Shown here in pieces: positions 32,593 to 41,974 of a stretch of DNA of 64,000 nucleotides. Source of the DNA: Natranaeroarchaeum sulfidigenes. Its GTDB lineage: Archaea; Halobacteriota; Halobacteria; Halobacteriales; Natronoarchaeaceae. Location of the stretch: the NCBI RefSeq assembly GCF_017094485.1, contig NZ_CP064786.1, forward strand, positions 2,608,788-2,672,787, in the 5' to 3' direction. A model generated the notes under the pieces. That model was not told where the DNA came from, searched no databases, and saw only the letters and a program-made list of their open reading frames with translations. Each line of letters starts with the position of its first letter. Position 1 is the stretch's first letter. Position numbers and translations under genes: made by a program.

Positions 32593-33081
32593 ATGGTTCG
32601 TATCGGGGGACGAGCGACTGGCCGTGGCGTGTCGCCGGTCATCGGCGTCGTGTTACTGGTTGGGCTCACGATACTACTCGCTGGCGTCGCTGCTGGCGGA
32701 CTGCTCGCCGCTGACTCCCCCGATCCCCGACCGACTGTCGCCGTCGACGCGAGTGCTGATCCGACAACAAACACAGTCACCCTGCGTCACGTCCGAGGGG
32801 ACGCGCTCGATCCATCAGCGCTCTCCCTGCAGATCGCTGTTAACGGCACCGAGCTGGAAAAACAGCCGCCGATCCCGTTCTTTTCTGCTCACGGATTCGT
32901 GCCAGGTCCGACGGGACCGTTCAACCCCGAGACTGACAGCGAGTGGACGGCAGGCGAGACTGGGACAGTCCGGATCGCATCGACGAACGAACCAGCAGGG
33001 ATCGAGGCCGGCGGTCGCGTCGAGCTGACGCTCTCCCACGGCGACCATGTGCTCGTAGAAACGACGGTAACCGCCCAGTGA
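32593..33081 (+). CDS. Archaeal type IV pilin-like protein
   Basis: The 162-residue protein begins MVRIGGRATGRGVSPVIGVVLLVGLTILLAG. The basic leader, a G-R-G/VSPVIG processing site at residues 11-13 and the following hydrophobic helix are the class III signal peptide of archaeal pilins, cleaved by PibD, with the SPVIGVVLL motif (old DUF1628). The mature globular part is a beta-rich domain with few distinctive features. It probably assembles into or tunes adhesion pili. It stands next to a secreted protein gene rather than in a pil operon. Confidence 0.88.
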   Translation: MVRIGGRATGRGVSPVIGVVLLVGLTILLAGVAAGGLLAADSPDPRPTVAVDASADPTTNTVTLRHVRGDALDPSALSLQIAVNGTELEKQPPIPFFSAHGFVPGPTGPFNPETDSEWTAGETGTVRIASTNEPAGIEAGGRVELTLSHGDHVLVETTVTAQ

Positions 33082-33088
33082 GTCGTTT

Positions 33089-33715
33089 TTAACTGTCGTC
33101 GGGGACCGTCGCGACGGTTGTAATCGCAATATCGGGCTTGTGGGAGGGACCCATCAGATAATGGTCGAACTCCTCGTAGCCCGCGCGTTCGAACATTTCG
33201 TCGGCCTCGTCGGCATCGTAAAACAGCATGATCGCATCGGCAACCCGCTGCATCACCGAGTTTCGGGGATTGTTGGGCCCCACCACGAGCACCTGTCCAC
33301 CCGGTTTTGTAACGCGGCGGAACTCTCTCAGAGCGTTGACCGGGTTCGGCCAGTACTCGATGGAGCCAGACGACCAGAGCACGTCGAAACTGTTCGTCCT
33401 GTATGGAAGTCGTTCGGCATCGCCACGGGAGAACTGGACCGGATCGTGTTTCCCGAGTTTGGCCCACGCCTTCTCTAGCTGGTGGACGCTCTGGTCGATA
33501 CCGTAGACGTCGTCCGTCTCTTCGAGCAGTCCTTCGGTGGCGAAGCCGGTGCCACAACCGACATCGAGGACGCGATCGTCTTCGTCGATATCGAGGAGGT
33601 CGATCGCCTCGGTTCGCATCGCTTCGTTCCAGATAAACGGGTTGATCTGATCGTATACCTGCGAGAGGTACTTGTAGAATACCCGTGCACGTCGCTTGTC
33701 TTCGAGAACACCCAT
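33089..33715 (-). CDS. SAM-dependent methyltransferase (UbiE/MPBQ type)
   Basis: From ATG 33715 the protein has about 208 residues (MGVLEDKRRARVFYKYLSQVYDQINPF). Motif I VLDVGCGTG is at residues 49-57, GDAERLPY and FDVLWSSGSIEYW are motifs II-III, and RRVTKPGGQVLVVGPN is the post-motif. The N-terminus and the QINPFIWN segment resemble quinone-ring methyltransferases (MPBQ/MSBQ and UbiE), so a role in menaquinone or a related isoprenoid quinone is likely but not proven. A TTG eight codons upstream is less probable. It converges with the pilin gene, 7 bases apart. Confidence 0.85.
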   Translation of the reverse strand: MGVLEDKRRARVFYKYLSQVYDQINPFIWNEAMRTEAIDLLDIDEDDRVLDVGCGTGFATEGLLEETDDVYGIDQSVHQLEKAWAKLGKHDPVQFSRGDAERLPYRTNSFDVLWSSGSIEYWPNPVNALREFRRVTKPGGQVLVVGPNNPRNSVMQRVADAIMLFYDADEADEMFERAGYEEFDHYLMGPSHKPDIAITTVATVPDDS

Positions 33716-33842
33716 TGGGCCGGGGTTAGAACTGGACAATCATAATCCTGACCGTTCCACGCCCGCTCGTCCACCGTGGCTTCGGGTCGAATTGGACGAT
33801 ATCAATCTCCGACAAATGAGCGGATTCAGTTTCGCAACTACC

Positions 33843-33848
33843 TTATAG
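33843..33848 (+). promoter_or_regulatory. TATA element of the atp operon
   Basis: TTATAG lies 33-38 bases before the atpH ATG at 33881. With transcription starting about 25-28 bases downstream, a short 5' untranslated region of roughly 10 bases is predicted. Confidence 0.45.
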
Positions 33849-33880
33849 GCTCCTTCGTAAACATCCGCCTGCCAAAAGAT

Positions 33881-34213
33881 ATGCCGAGGCCAGAGGTCCT
33901 TGACCAAATTCAGACGGCTGAAGACGAAGCTGACGAGATCGTTGCCGAGGCCGAGGCGGAGCGGGACGACCGTATCGCCGAGGCCCGTGAGCGTGCCGCG
34001 GAGATCCGTGAGGAGGCGGAGGCCGAGGCACGAGAGCTGAAAGAACAGCGCCTTGCGGACGCCCGCGAGGAAATAGAGGACGAACGCGAGACGATCCTCG
34101 AGGAGGGTCGTCAGAAACGAGAGGAACTCGTCGATCAAGCGAGCGAGCGCGAAGACGACGCTGTCGAGTTCGTCCTCGAGCTTTTCGAGGAGGCGGTGCA
34201 TGCTCAGACCTGA
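33881..34213 (+). CDS. atpH: A-type ATP synthase subunit H
   Basis: This is a 110-residue all-helical protein starting MPRPEVLDQIQTAEDEADEIVAEAEAER. Continuous heptads rich in Glu/Arg/Ala predict a long coiled coil. In the archaeal A1Ao ATP synthase, subunit H pairs with E to form the peripheral stalks linking the catalytic head to subunit I. It is the first gene of the atp operon and its stop overlaps the atpI start by 14 bases. The assignment follows from the sequence type and operon position. Confidence 0.92.
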   Translation: MPRPEVLDQIQTAEDEADEIVAEAEAERDDRIAEARERAAEIREEAEAEARELKEQRLADAREEIEDERETILEEGRQKREELVDQASEREDDAVEFVLELFEEAVHAQT

Positions 34214-36434
34214 GCAGATGAGCAAGGTGTCGGTGGCAGGCTCCCGCTCGGTAATGGAGCCGGTCATCGAAACCGTCCACGGGATGAATCTGGTGCACCT
34301 GAGTGATTACGACGGCTCCTGGGAAGGCTTCGACAACGGCGACCCGATCGAGGGCGCCGAAGAGGCCTCCGAGACGCTCGTCACAATCCGTGCGCTCGAG
34401 AGCATCCTCGACATCGAAAACGGCGAAGCCGGCCCGAACCGGATCGTCACACGGGATGAGATCGACGACGAACTCCCGGGGATCCGGGAGACGGTGAACG
34501 ATCTCGACGACCGACGTGACGAGATCCGAGACGAGATCCGAACCGTCGACGAACGGATCGCGGCGATCGAGCCGTTCGTCGACCTCGGAATCGATCTGGA
34601 TCTCCTCGGAGGCTATGACTCCCTGGAGGTACAGATCGGCCGTGGGAACGTCAACGAGATCGAGGCGGCGCTTTCCGACGAGGAGAGCGTCGACGCCTAC
34701 GAGACGTTCACTGGCGACGACGTCGTCGCGGTGTTCGCCTACCCGGCTGACGACGCCGAGCACGTTATCGACGACGCGCTGGTCGGCGTCGAGTTCACGA
34801 CCTACGAGGTGCCTGACAGCGCTCGTGCACCCGAAGAGTTCCTCGCGGAGCTTCGCGAACAAAAACGAGAGCTGCAGGCCCAGCGCGATCAGATCCAGAC
34901 CGAGATTGACGAGCTTCGCGACGAGGTCGGCGGCTTCCTGCTGGCGGCCGAAGAGAAGCTCTCGATCGACGTCCAGCGGGCGGAAGCGCCGCTGCAATTC
35001 GCGACGTCCAAGCGGGCGTTTATTGCCGAGGGATGGATCCCCACGGAGCGATATGATGAACTGGAATCGAAGCTCCGTGACGCGGTCGGTGATAGCCTCG
35101 AAATCGAGGAGCTCGTCGTCGCGGAGTACGACGATCACGGTCACGCGGTCCACGCCGAGAACGTCGAACACGAGGACTCCGATGAGGAAGCAACAGCAGA
35201 GGAGAAAGAGCCAGCAGAGGATGATACGCCCCAGAAGGCGGTGACCGACGGCGGTCACTCCACTGGCAGCGCCGCTACTGCTGGTGGTGGCGTCGCGATG
35301 ATGCGGGACTCGCCACCCGTCGTACAGGATAATCCCGATATCACCGAGCCGTTCGAGTTGCTGGTTAACACGGTCAACCGACCGAGCTACAACGAACTCG
35401 ATCCGACGGTGCTCGTTTTCCTGACGTTCCCGTTCGCATTCGGGTTCATGATCGGCGACATCGGCTACGGGATCCTCTATGCGGCGATGGGATACCCGAT
35501 GCTCAAATCGAACTCGAAAGCGACCCAGGCGATGGGCGCAATCGCCATTTGGGCTGGTATCTTCACGTTCATCTTCGGCTATCTGTACGACGACCTGTTC
35601 GGCGTGTATCTGAGCGATCTCGGCATTGATCTTCCGCTTGCGGGGATCATATCCAAAGGGATCACGTCGCCAGCGTATCTCGATCTCTGGCTCGTCGTCG
35701 CCGTCCTGTTCGGCGTCGCGATGTTGAGTGCTGGCTGGATCGTCGGCTTCGTCAACGATCTCGACCACGGGATCAAGGAGGCTGCACTGGAGAACCTCTC
35801 GTGGGTTGTCGGTATCACCGGCTTCTTCATGTGGGTGTTCTCACACCACGTCGGTGATCTCAAACCGGACTTCATCGTCGGGCCTGATGCAGCACTTGCA
35901 AACGAAGAGATCGCGAGTTTCCTCACGTTCACCGGATTCCCCGAAGAGATTGGCCTTCTCGGGATTGGCTTGCTTGTCGTCGGTCTGATCGGGATCTATC
36001 TCGGTGAAGGAGGTGTGGGGCTCGTTGAAACACCCGCGTACCTGTTCGGACACAGCCTCTCGTTCCTGCGGATCCCCGCCGTGTTGCTCGCGAAAGGGGG
36101 CATGGCCTTCGCAGTGAACGTGATCGTCTTCGGCCAGTACGTCGCCGATGATGGCTCCGAAGTGTTCGGACTCCCGACCAAAGACATCGCGGCGATGGAT
36201 CCGAACTTCGCTGGCCTGTTACACATCGATGGAGTACCGTTCATACTCCTCGTGTTGGCTGCAATAGTCGTGTTCGCTATCGGACACTTCATTGTATTGA
36301 TGCTGGGCATTACGGCTGCAGGCATCCAGATGGTCCGGCTTGAGTACGTCGAATTCTTTCAGAAGTTTTATGAAGGCGGCGGGGAGAAATACGATCCGTT
36401 CGGTTACGATCGCAACTACACCACACAGGATTAA
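34200..36434 (+). CDS. atpI: A-type ATP synthase subunit I (a)
   Basis: This is a 744-residue membrane subunit. The cytoplasmic N-terminal half (MLRPEQMSKVSVAGSRSVMEP) includes two coiled-coil stretches that bind peripheral stalks. From about residue 395 seven to eight helices follow, beginning VLVFLTFPFAFGFMIGDIGYGILYA. The arginine-bearing helix near HSLSFLRIPAVLLAKGGMAF is the ion half-channel contacting the K ring. An acidic insertion at about 315-370 (EDSDEEATAEEKEPAEDD) is typical of haloarchaea. It overlaps atpH; atpK follows 8 bases later. Confidence 0.96.
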   Translation: MLRPEQMSKVSVAGSRSVMEPVIETVHGMNLVHLSDYDGSWEGFDNGDPIEGAEEASETLVTIRALESILDIENGEAGPNRIVTRDEIDDELPGIRETVNDLDDRRDEIRDEIRTVDERIAAIEPFVDLGIDLDLLGGYDSLEVQIGRGNVNEIEAALSDEESVDAYETFTGDDVVAVFAYPADDAEHVIDDALVGVEFTTYEVPDSARAPEEFLAELREQKRELQAQRDQIQTEIDELRDEVGGFLLAAEEKLSIDVQRAEAPLQFATSKRAFIAEGWIPTERYDELESKLRDAVGDSLEIEELVVAEYDDHGHAVHAENVEHEDSDEEATAEEKEPAEDDTPQKAVTDGGHSTGSAATAGGGVAMMRDSPPVVQDNPDITEPFELLVNTVNRPSYNELDPTVLVFLTFPFAFGFMIGDIGYGILYAAMGYPMLKSNSKATQAMGAIAIWAGIFTFIFGYLYDDLFGVYLSDLGIDLPLAGIISKGITSPAYLDLWLVVAVLFGVAMLSAGWIVGFVNDLDHGIKEAALENLSWVVGITGFFMWVFSHHVGDLKPDFIVGPDAALANEEIASFLTFTGFPEEIGLLGIGLLVVGLIGIYLGEGGVGLVETPAYLFGHSLSFLRIPAVLLAKGGMAFAVNVIVFGQYVADDGSEVFGLPTKDIAAMDPNFAGLLHIDGVPFILLVLAAIVVFAIGHFIVLMLGITAAGIQMVRLEYVEFFQKFYEGGGEKYDPFGYDRNYTTQD

Positions 36435-36442
36435 TTACAGAC

Positions 36443-36727
36443 ATGGAAACTGAACTACTGACAACACTGGCAGAAAGCGCAACGATTCTCGAAGCAATGA
36501 GCCCGGAAGCTGCGGAAGCACTGGCGACCGGCTACGCACAGGTGGCTGCCGCCATCGCGGTCGCTGTCTCGGCGCTCGCCGCAGGATATGCAGAGCGGGG
36601 TATCGGATCCGCTGCGATCGGTGCGATATCAGAAGACGAAGACCTGTTCGGTAAGTCGCTGGTCATCACTGTTCTACCGGAGACGCTGGTGATCTTCGCA
36701 CTGGTTGTCTTCATCCTGACGCTGTAG
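36443..36727 (+). CDS. atpK: A-type ATP synthase proteolipid subunit K (c)
   Basis: This is a 94-residue protein with two hydrophobic helices, GYAQVAAAIAVAVSALAAGYAE and LVITVLPETLVIFALVVFIL. The glutamate in the second helix (LPETLVIF) is the ion-binding carboxylate of the rotor ring. The first 25 residues are an N-terminal extension (METELLTTLAESATILEAM) that may be cleaved or amphipathic. It lies between atpI and atpE in the standard order. Confidence 0.95.
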   Translation: METELLTTLAESATILEAMSPEAAEALATGYAQVAAAIAVAVSALAAGYAERGIGSAAIGAISEDEDLFGKSLVITVLPETLVIFALVVFILTL

Positions 36728-36752
36728 ACGCGACCACCCTCTATTTCCAACC

Positions 36753-37334
36753 ATGAGTTTAGAAACGGTAGTTGAGGACATTCGAGACGAGGCCCGCGCG
36801 CGTGCGGAGGAGATAATCTCCGACGCCGACGAGCGTGCCGAGGAGATCGTCGCCGAGGCCGAAGCCGACAAAGAGGACACTCTCGCGGAGGCCGAAGCGG
36901 AGATCGAAAAGCAGATCGAACAGGAGCAGGAACAGCGCCTCTCCAGCGCCAAGCTCGAAGCGAAACAAGAGCGTCTCGAAGCGCGTCGTGATGCACTCGA
37001 ACGTGTCTACGACGCGGTGAAGACGGAACTCACGGAGCTCGACGAGGAGCGGCGACGGGAGCTGACCACGGCACTGCTCGATTCGGCTGCGGCCGAGTTC
37101 GAGGACGGCGCCGAGATCGATGTCTACGGTCGTCCGGGCGACGAGGAGTTGCTCGCGTCGATCCTCGATTCGTACGATGGCTTCGAGCTCGCGGGCGAAC
37201 ACGACTGTCTCGGCGGCGTGGTGCTCGAAAGTGACAGCTCGAACGTACGGGTGAACAACACCTTCGATGCCGTTCTCGAAGAGGTGTGGGAAGACAACCT
37301 GCGAGACATCAGCACACGGTTGTTCGACCAATGA
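36753..37334 (+). CDS. atpE: A-type ATP synthase subunit E
   Basis: This is a 193-residue peripheral stalk subunit. The N-terminal 100 residues are a Glu/Ala/Arg-rich coiled coil (MSLETVVEDIRDEARARAEEI) that pairs with subunit H. The C-terminal half is globular, with GRPGDEELLASILDSYDGFEL and DCLGGVVLESDSSNVRVNNTFD, which docks on the A/B head. Its stop overlaps the atpC start (ATGA). Confidence 0.94.
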   Translation: MSLETVVEDIRDEARARAEEIISDADERAEEIVAEAEADKEDTLAEAEAEIEKQIEQEQEQRLSSAKLEAKQERLEARRDALERVYDAVKTELTELDEERRRELTTALLDSAAAEFEDGAEIDVYGRPGDEELLASILDSYDGFELAGEHDCLGGVVLESDSSNVRVNNTFDAVLEEVWEDNLRDISTRLFDQ

Positions 37335-38389
37335 GGTACTTCGACGCATCGAACCCCGAGTACGTCAACGCTCGTATTCGCGCCAGAAAGTCGGCGTTGC
37401 TCGCCGACGAGGACTATCGGAAACTGGTCCGAATGGGTCCCGGCGGCATCGCTCGGTTCATGGAGGAGACCGAGTACGAGACGGAGATCAACGCGCTCGG
37501 TGCCCGGTACAGCGGAACCGACCTGATAGAGTACGCACTGAACCGGAACCTCTCGAAGCACTTTCAGGACCTGCTCGACTGGTCACAGGGGCGTCTACGG
37601 GATCTGATCGCCCGGTATCTGCGCAAATACGACGCGTGGAATCTCAAGACGATTATTCGCGGCGTCTACTCGGGTGCATCGGCCGAAGCGATCCAGTCGG
37701 ACCTGATCCGAGCTGGCGAGCTCGACGAAGCGCTTCTCGACCGGCTCAGCGAGGCCGACTCGATCGAGACCGTCGTAGAAGAGCTGGAGGACACGATGTA
37801 CGGCGAGCCCCTCGAGGCGGCACTCGAGGAGTTCGAGACGGACAATGTTCTCGTCCCGCTGGAAAACGCGATCGACAGGGAGTTCTACACGCACCTGCTC
37901 GACAACCTCTCGACCGATCGACGCCGTGACGGGCCGACGACACAGTACGTCGAGTTCCTGCAGGCAGAGATCGACTTCCGGAACGCACAGAACGCGCTTC
38001 GGCTCGGTCGAAGCGGTGCCGACCTAGACCCGACCGAGTACTTCATCGAGGGTGGGAAGCTGTTCGAGCAGAGCGAGCTTCGGACCCTGGTTTCGGATAC
38101 CGACCAGTTGATCGACCACATCCGGAACAGCGAGTACGGCGACGACCTGTCGCGCGCACTCGACGAGTTAGCGGACGCGGACAGCCTGATCCAGTTCGAG
38201 CACGCACTCGACGCGGCGCTGCTTGAGTACACGGATCAGCTGTCGACCATCTACCCGGTATCGATCACCGCAGTGATGTCGTACATTCTCGCCAAGGAGC
38301 GAGAGGTAGAGAACATTCGCGCGATCGCGCGCGGTCGGGAAGTCGGCCTCGATGAGGCGGAGATCGAAAACGAGCTGGTGATACTATGA
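37331..38389 (+). CDS. atpC: A-type ATP synthase subunit C
   Basis: This is a 352-residue subunit, d-like in V-ATPase terms, starting [23 protein letters not shown]. It is helical throughout, with the repeated helical hairpins of the funnel-shaped socket that joins the central stalk to the K ring. The start ATG 37331 overlaps the atpE stop by four bases; a longer frame upstream lies inside atpE and is not used. Its stop overlaps the atpF start (ATGA). Confidence 0.94.
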   Translation: MRYFDASNPEYVNARIRARKSALLADEDYRKLVRMGPGGIARFMEETEYETEINALGARYSGTDLIEYALNRNLSKHFQDLLDWSQGRLRDLIARYLRKYDAWNLKTIIRGVYSGASAEAIQSDLIRAGELDEALLDRLSEADSIETVVEELEDTMYGEPLEAALEEFETDNVLVPLENAIDREFYTHLLDNLSTDRRRDGPTTQYVEFLQAEIDFRNAQNALRLGRSGADLDPTEYFIEGGKLFEQSELRTLVSDTDQLIDHIRNSEYGDDLSRALDELADADSLIQFEHALDAALLEYTDQLSTIYPVSITAVMSYILAKEREVENIRAIARGREVGLDEAEIENELVIL

Positions 38390-38718
38390 GCCAGGAGATC
38401 GCAGTCGTCGGCAGTCCCGAGTTCACGACCGGCTTTCGGCTCGCCGGCGTTCGCGAGTTCCACAACGTCGCGGACGAGGACAAAGACGACGAGCTCGACG
38501 ACGCGGTGACCGCGGTGCTCAACGACGAGAACATCGGCATCGTCGTCATGCACGACGACGACCTCGAGCACCTGTCGCGGGCCGTGCGACAGGACGTCGA
38601 GACGAGCGTCGAACCGGTCGTCGTCACGCTCGGCGGCGGTGCCGGGAGCGGCGGGCTGCGCGACCAGATCAAACGAGCCATCGGGATCGACCTGATGGAG
38701 GAGGAAGACCAATCATGA
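38386..38718 (+). CDS. atpF: A-type ATP synthase subunit F
   Basis: This is a 110-residue alpha/beta protein starting [25 protein letters not shown], with [20 protein letters not shown] and a late [13 protein letters not shown] helix. Subunit F is the central-stalk component that contacts B and D. The acidic insertion [10 protein letters not shown] is a haloarchaeal feature. Four-base overlaps with atpC and atpA indicate translational coupling. Confidence 0.94.
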   Translation: MSQEIAVVGSPEFTTGFRLAGVREFHNVADEDKDDELDDAVTAVLNDENIGIVVMHDDDLEHLSRAVRQDVETSVEPVVVTLGGGAGSGGLRDQIKRAIGIDLMEEEDQS

Positions 38719-40475
38719 GCAAAGCAACAGACACGGACACTGTGCAGGAGGACGGTGTCATCGACAGCGTGAGCGGTCCTGTCGTGACGGCGACCGACCT
38801 CGATGCCCGGATGAACGACGTTGTGTACGTTGGCGAAGAAGGGCTGATGGGCGAGGTCATCGAGATCGAAGGTAACGTCACGACGATTCAGGTGTACGAG
38901 GAAACGTCGGGTGTCGGACCCGGCGAACCCGTCGAAAACACGGGCGAACCACTGAGCGTGGATCTCGGCCCCGGCATGCTGGACTCCATCTACGACGGCG
39001 TCCAGCGCCCCCTCGACGTGCTGGAGGGGAAGATGGGCGCGTTCCTCGACCGTGGGGTCGACGCCCCCGGGATCGACCTGGACAAAGAGTGGGAGTTCAC
39101 GCCGACCGTCGAGGAGGGCGACGAGGTTAGCCCGAACGACATCATCGGTACCGTCCCCGAGACCGAGAGTATCGAACATAAAGTAATGGTGCCCCCCGAT
39201 TCCGAGGGTGGCGAGGTCGTCGCCATCGAGGGCGGCGAGTTCACCGTCGAGGAGACGGTCGCCGAACTCGATTCCGGCGAGGAGATCCAGATGCATCAGG
39301 AGTGGCCGGTCCGCAAGCAGCGTCCGGCCGACGAGAAGCAGACGCCGACGACCCCGCTGGTTTCGGGCCAGCGCATCCTCGATGGGCTCTTCCCGATCGC
39401 GAAAGGTGGGACAGCGGCGATTCCCGGGCCGTTCGGGTCTGGGAAGACCGTGACCCAGCACCAGCTCGCCAAGTGGGCCGACGCCGACATCGTCGTCTAC
39501 GTCGGCTGTGGCGAACGCGGAAACGAGATGACCGAAGTGATCGAGGACTTCCCGGAACTGGAAGACCCAGTTACCGGGAAGCCGCTGATGAGCCGAACCT
39601 GTCTCATCGCGAACACCTCGAACATGCCCGTCGCAGCGCGTGAATCCTGTATTTACACCGGGATCACGATCGCGGAGTTCTTCCGTGACATGGGCTATGA
39701 CGTCGCGCTGATGGCCGACTCCACCTCCCGGTGGGCAGAGGCCATGCGCGAGATCTCCTCGCGACTGGAGGAGATGCCCGGCGAGGAGGGGTATCCCGCC
39801 TATCTCGCCGCGCGGCTCGCACAGTTCTACGAGCGAGCCGGCTACTTCGAGAACATCAACGGGACCGAGGGATCGGTGTCGGCGATCGGTGCAGTTAGCC
39901 CACCCGGCGGTGACTTCTCCGAGCCGGTTACTCAGAACACGCTCCGGATCGTCAAGACGTTCTGGGCGCTGGACGCCGACCTCGCGGAACGACGTCACTT
40001 CCCCTCGATCAACTGGAACGAGTCGTACTCGCTCTATCGTGACCAGCTCGATCCCTGGTACCGGGAGAACGTTGCCGAGGACTATCCGGAGATCCGCCAG
40101 TGGGCGATCGACGTCCTCGACGAGGAGACCGAGCTCCAGGAGATCGTCCAGCTGGTCGGGAAGGACGCCCTGCCGGAGGACCAGCAGTTGACGCTGGAGG
40201 TCGCACGGTATCTGCGTGAATCGTGGCTCCAGCAGAACGCGTTCCACGACGTTGATACCTACTGCGAACCGAACAAGACCTACCGAATGCTTCAGGCGAT
40301 CAAGACGTTCAACGACGAAGCGTTCGACGCGCTTGACGCTGGGGTGCCGGTCGAAGAGATCCAGGACATCGACGCCGCGCCGCAGCTGAACCGGATGGGC
40401 GTCGCCGAGGAGTACGAACAGTTCATCGGCGACCTGGAAGACGACATCACAACAGAGCTGCGGGAGCTGTACTAA
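38715..40475 (+). CDS. atpA: A-type ATP synthase catalytic subunit A
   Basis: This is the 586-residue catalytic subunit. The beta-barrel start [16 protein letters not shown] is followed by the family-specific 90-residue insertion, then the P-loop GPFGSGKT at residues 238-245, the catalytic-carboxylate region [12 protein letters not shown], and [11 protein letters not shown]. The C-terminal helical domain completes it. No intein is present. Length and order match haloarchaeal AtpA. It is followed after 2 bases by atpB. Confidence 0.97.
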   Translation: MSKATDTDTVQEDGVIDSVSGPVVTATDLDARMNDVVYVGEEGLMGEVIEIEGNVTTIQVYEETSGVGPGEPVENTGEPLSVDLGPGMLDSIYDGVQRPLDVLEGKMGAFLDRGVDAPGIDLDKEWEFTPTVEEGDEVSPNDIIGTVPETESIEHKVMVPPDSEGGEVVAIEGGEFTVEETVAELDSGEEIQMHQEWPVRKQRPADEKQTPTTPLVSGQRILDGLFPIAKGGTAAIPGPFGSGKTVTQHQLAKWADADIVVYVGCGERGNEMTEVIEDFPELEDPVTGKPLMSRTCLIANTSNMPVAARESCIYTGITIAEFFRDMGYDVALMADSTSRWAEAMREISSRLEEMPGEEGYPAYLAARLAQFYERAGYFENINGTEGSVSAIGAVSPPGGDFSEPVTQNTLRIVKTFWALDADLAERRHFPSINWNESYSLYRDQLDPWYRENVAEDYPEIRQWAIDVLDEETELQEIVQLVGKDALPEDQQLTLEVARYLRESWLQQNAFHDVDTYCEPNKTYRMLQAIKTFNDEAFDALDAGVPVEEIQDIDAAPQLNRMGVAEEYEQFIGDLEDDITTELRELY

Positions 40476-40477
40476 CC

Positions 40478-41893
40478 ATGAAAGAGTATCAGACAATCAC
40501 AGAGATCAGCGGTCCGCTGGTGTTTGCCGAGGTGGACGAGCCGATCGGCTACGACGAGATCGTCGAGATCGAGACACCAGACGGCGACGTCAAACGCGGA
40601 CAGATTCTGGAATCGAGCCAGGGGCTCGTCGCGATTCAGGTTTTCGAGGGAACCGAGGGAATCGACCGCCAGTCCTCCGTTCGGTTCCTCGGCGAGACCA
40701 TGAAGATGCCCGTCACCGAGGATCTGCTCGGCCGGGTGCTCGACGGTTCCGGGAACCCCATCGACGGCGGTCCCGAGATCGTTCCGGACGAGCGCATCGA
40801 CATCGTCGGCGAGGCGATCAACCCCTACGCCCGCGAGTACCCCGAGGAGTTCATCCAGACCGGCGTTTCGGCCATCGACGGCATGAACACGCTGGTTCGC
40901 GGGCAGAAGCTACCGATCTTCTCCGGTTCAGGCCTGCCTCACAGCGATCTCGCCCTGCAGATCGCCCGACAGGCGTCCGTTCCGGAAGAGGAAGAGGGCG
41001 ACGGTGAGGGCTCGGAGTTCGCGGTGATCTTCGGCGCGATGGGGATCACCCAGGAGGAGGCAAACGAGTTCATGGACGACTTCGAGCGCACCGGCGCACT
41101 GGAACGCTCGGTCGTCTTCATGAACCTCGCGGACGACCCCGCAGTCGAGCGGACAGTCACGCCGCGACTTGCCCTGACGACCGCCGAGTATCTCGCCTTC
41201 GAGAAGGATTACCACGTACTGGTGATCCTCACCGACATGACCAACTACTGTGAGGCACTGCGCGAGATCGGTGCCGCACGTGAGGAGGTCCCGGGTCGGC
41301 GTGGCTACCCCGGATACATGTACACCGACCTGGCCCAGCTCTACGAGCGTGCGGGTCGGATCGAAGGTCGTGAGGGATCGGTTACCCAGATCCCGATCCT
41401 CACGATGCCCGGCGACGACGACACCCACCCGATCCCGGACCTGACCGGGTACATTACCGAGGGCCAGATCTACATCGATCGGGACCTCAACAGCCAGGGC
41501 GTCAAGCCCCCGATCAACGTCCTGCCGAGCCTCTCGCGACTCATGGACGACGGGATCGGCGAGGGACTGACCCGTGGCGACCACGGCGACGTCTCCGACC
41601 AGATGTACGCCGCCTACGCCGAGGGTGAGGACCTGCGCGATCTGGTGAACATCGTCGGGCGCGAGGCGCTCTCCGAACGGGACAACAAGTTCCTCGATTT
41701 CGCTGACCGGTTCGAAGAGGAGTTCGTCCAGCAGGGCTACGACAACAGCCGATCGATCGAGGAGACGCTGGAACTCGGCTGGGATCTGCTCTCGATGCTG
41801 CCGAAAGAGGCCCTGAACCGCATCGACGAGGACCTCATCGAGGAGCACTACCGCGAGGACGACTCCGAGCTCGTCGAGACGACCGCCGACTGA
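40478..41893 (+). CDS. atpB: A-type ATP synthase subunit B
   Basis: This is the 471-residue non-catalytic regulatory subunit: the barrel domain [20 protein letters not shown], the degenerate nucleotide site around [13 protein letters not shown] (no Walker A lysine), then [28 protein letters not shown] and [13 protein letters not shown]. It is the last subunit gene here; the expected atpD does not follow, and a convergent pus10 begins after 81 bases. A six-T run 12 bases past the stop probably ends the operon. Confidence 0.97.
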   Translation: MKEYQTITEISGPLVFAEVDEPIGYDEIVEIETPDGDVKRGQILESSQGLVAIQVFEGTEGIDRQSSVRFLGETMKMPVTEDLLGRVLDGSGNPIDGGPEIVPDERIDIVGEAINPYAREYPEEFIQTGVSAIDGMNTLVRGQKLPIFSGSGLPHSDLALQIARQASVPEEEEGDGEGSEFAVIFGAMGITQEEANEFMDDFERTGALERSVVFMNLADDPAVERTVTPRLALTTAEYLAFEKDYHVLVILTDMTNYCEALREIGAAREEVPGRRGYPGYMYTDLAQLYERAGRIEGREGSVTQIPILTMPGDDDTHPIPDLTGYITEGQIYIDRDLNSQGVKPPINVLPSLSRLMDDGIGEGLTRGDHGDVSDQMYAAYAEGEDLRDLVNIVGREALSERDNKFLDFADRFEEEFVQQGYDNSRSIEETLELGWDLLSMLPKEALNRIDEDLIEEHYREDDSELVETTAD

Positions 41894-41904
41894 CCGGAAT
41901 CGAC

Positions 41905-41910
41905 TTTTTT
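41905..41910 (+). terminator. T-run ending the atp operon
   Basis: Six T residues lie 12 bases after the atpB stop, inside the 81-base gap to the convergent pus10 stop. It fits U-tract termination and argues that the operon ends at atpB. Confidence 0.5.
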
Positions 41911-41974
41911 GATCGTGTGAACCGGCCGGAGCTACTGCTCTGTCACTACCGGCGCCCGTAAAATGGCCCGTGGC

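Noticed and set aside
33843-40496. Very long minus-strand open frames across the atp operon
   Set aside because: They are antisense shadows of GC-rich genes whose sense products are recognisable ATP synthase subunits.
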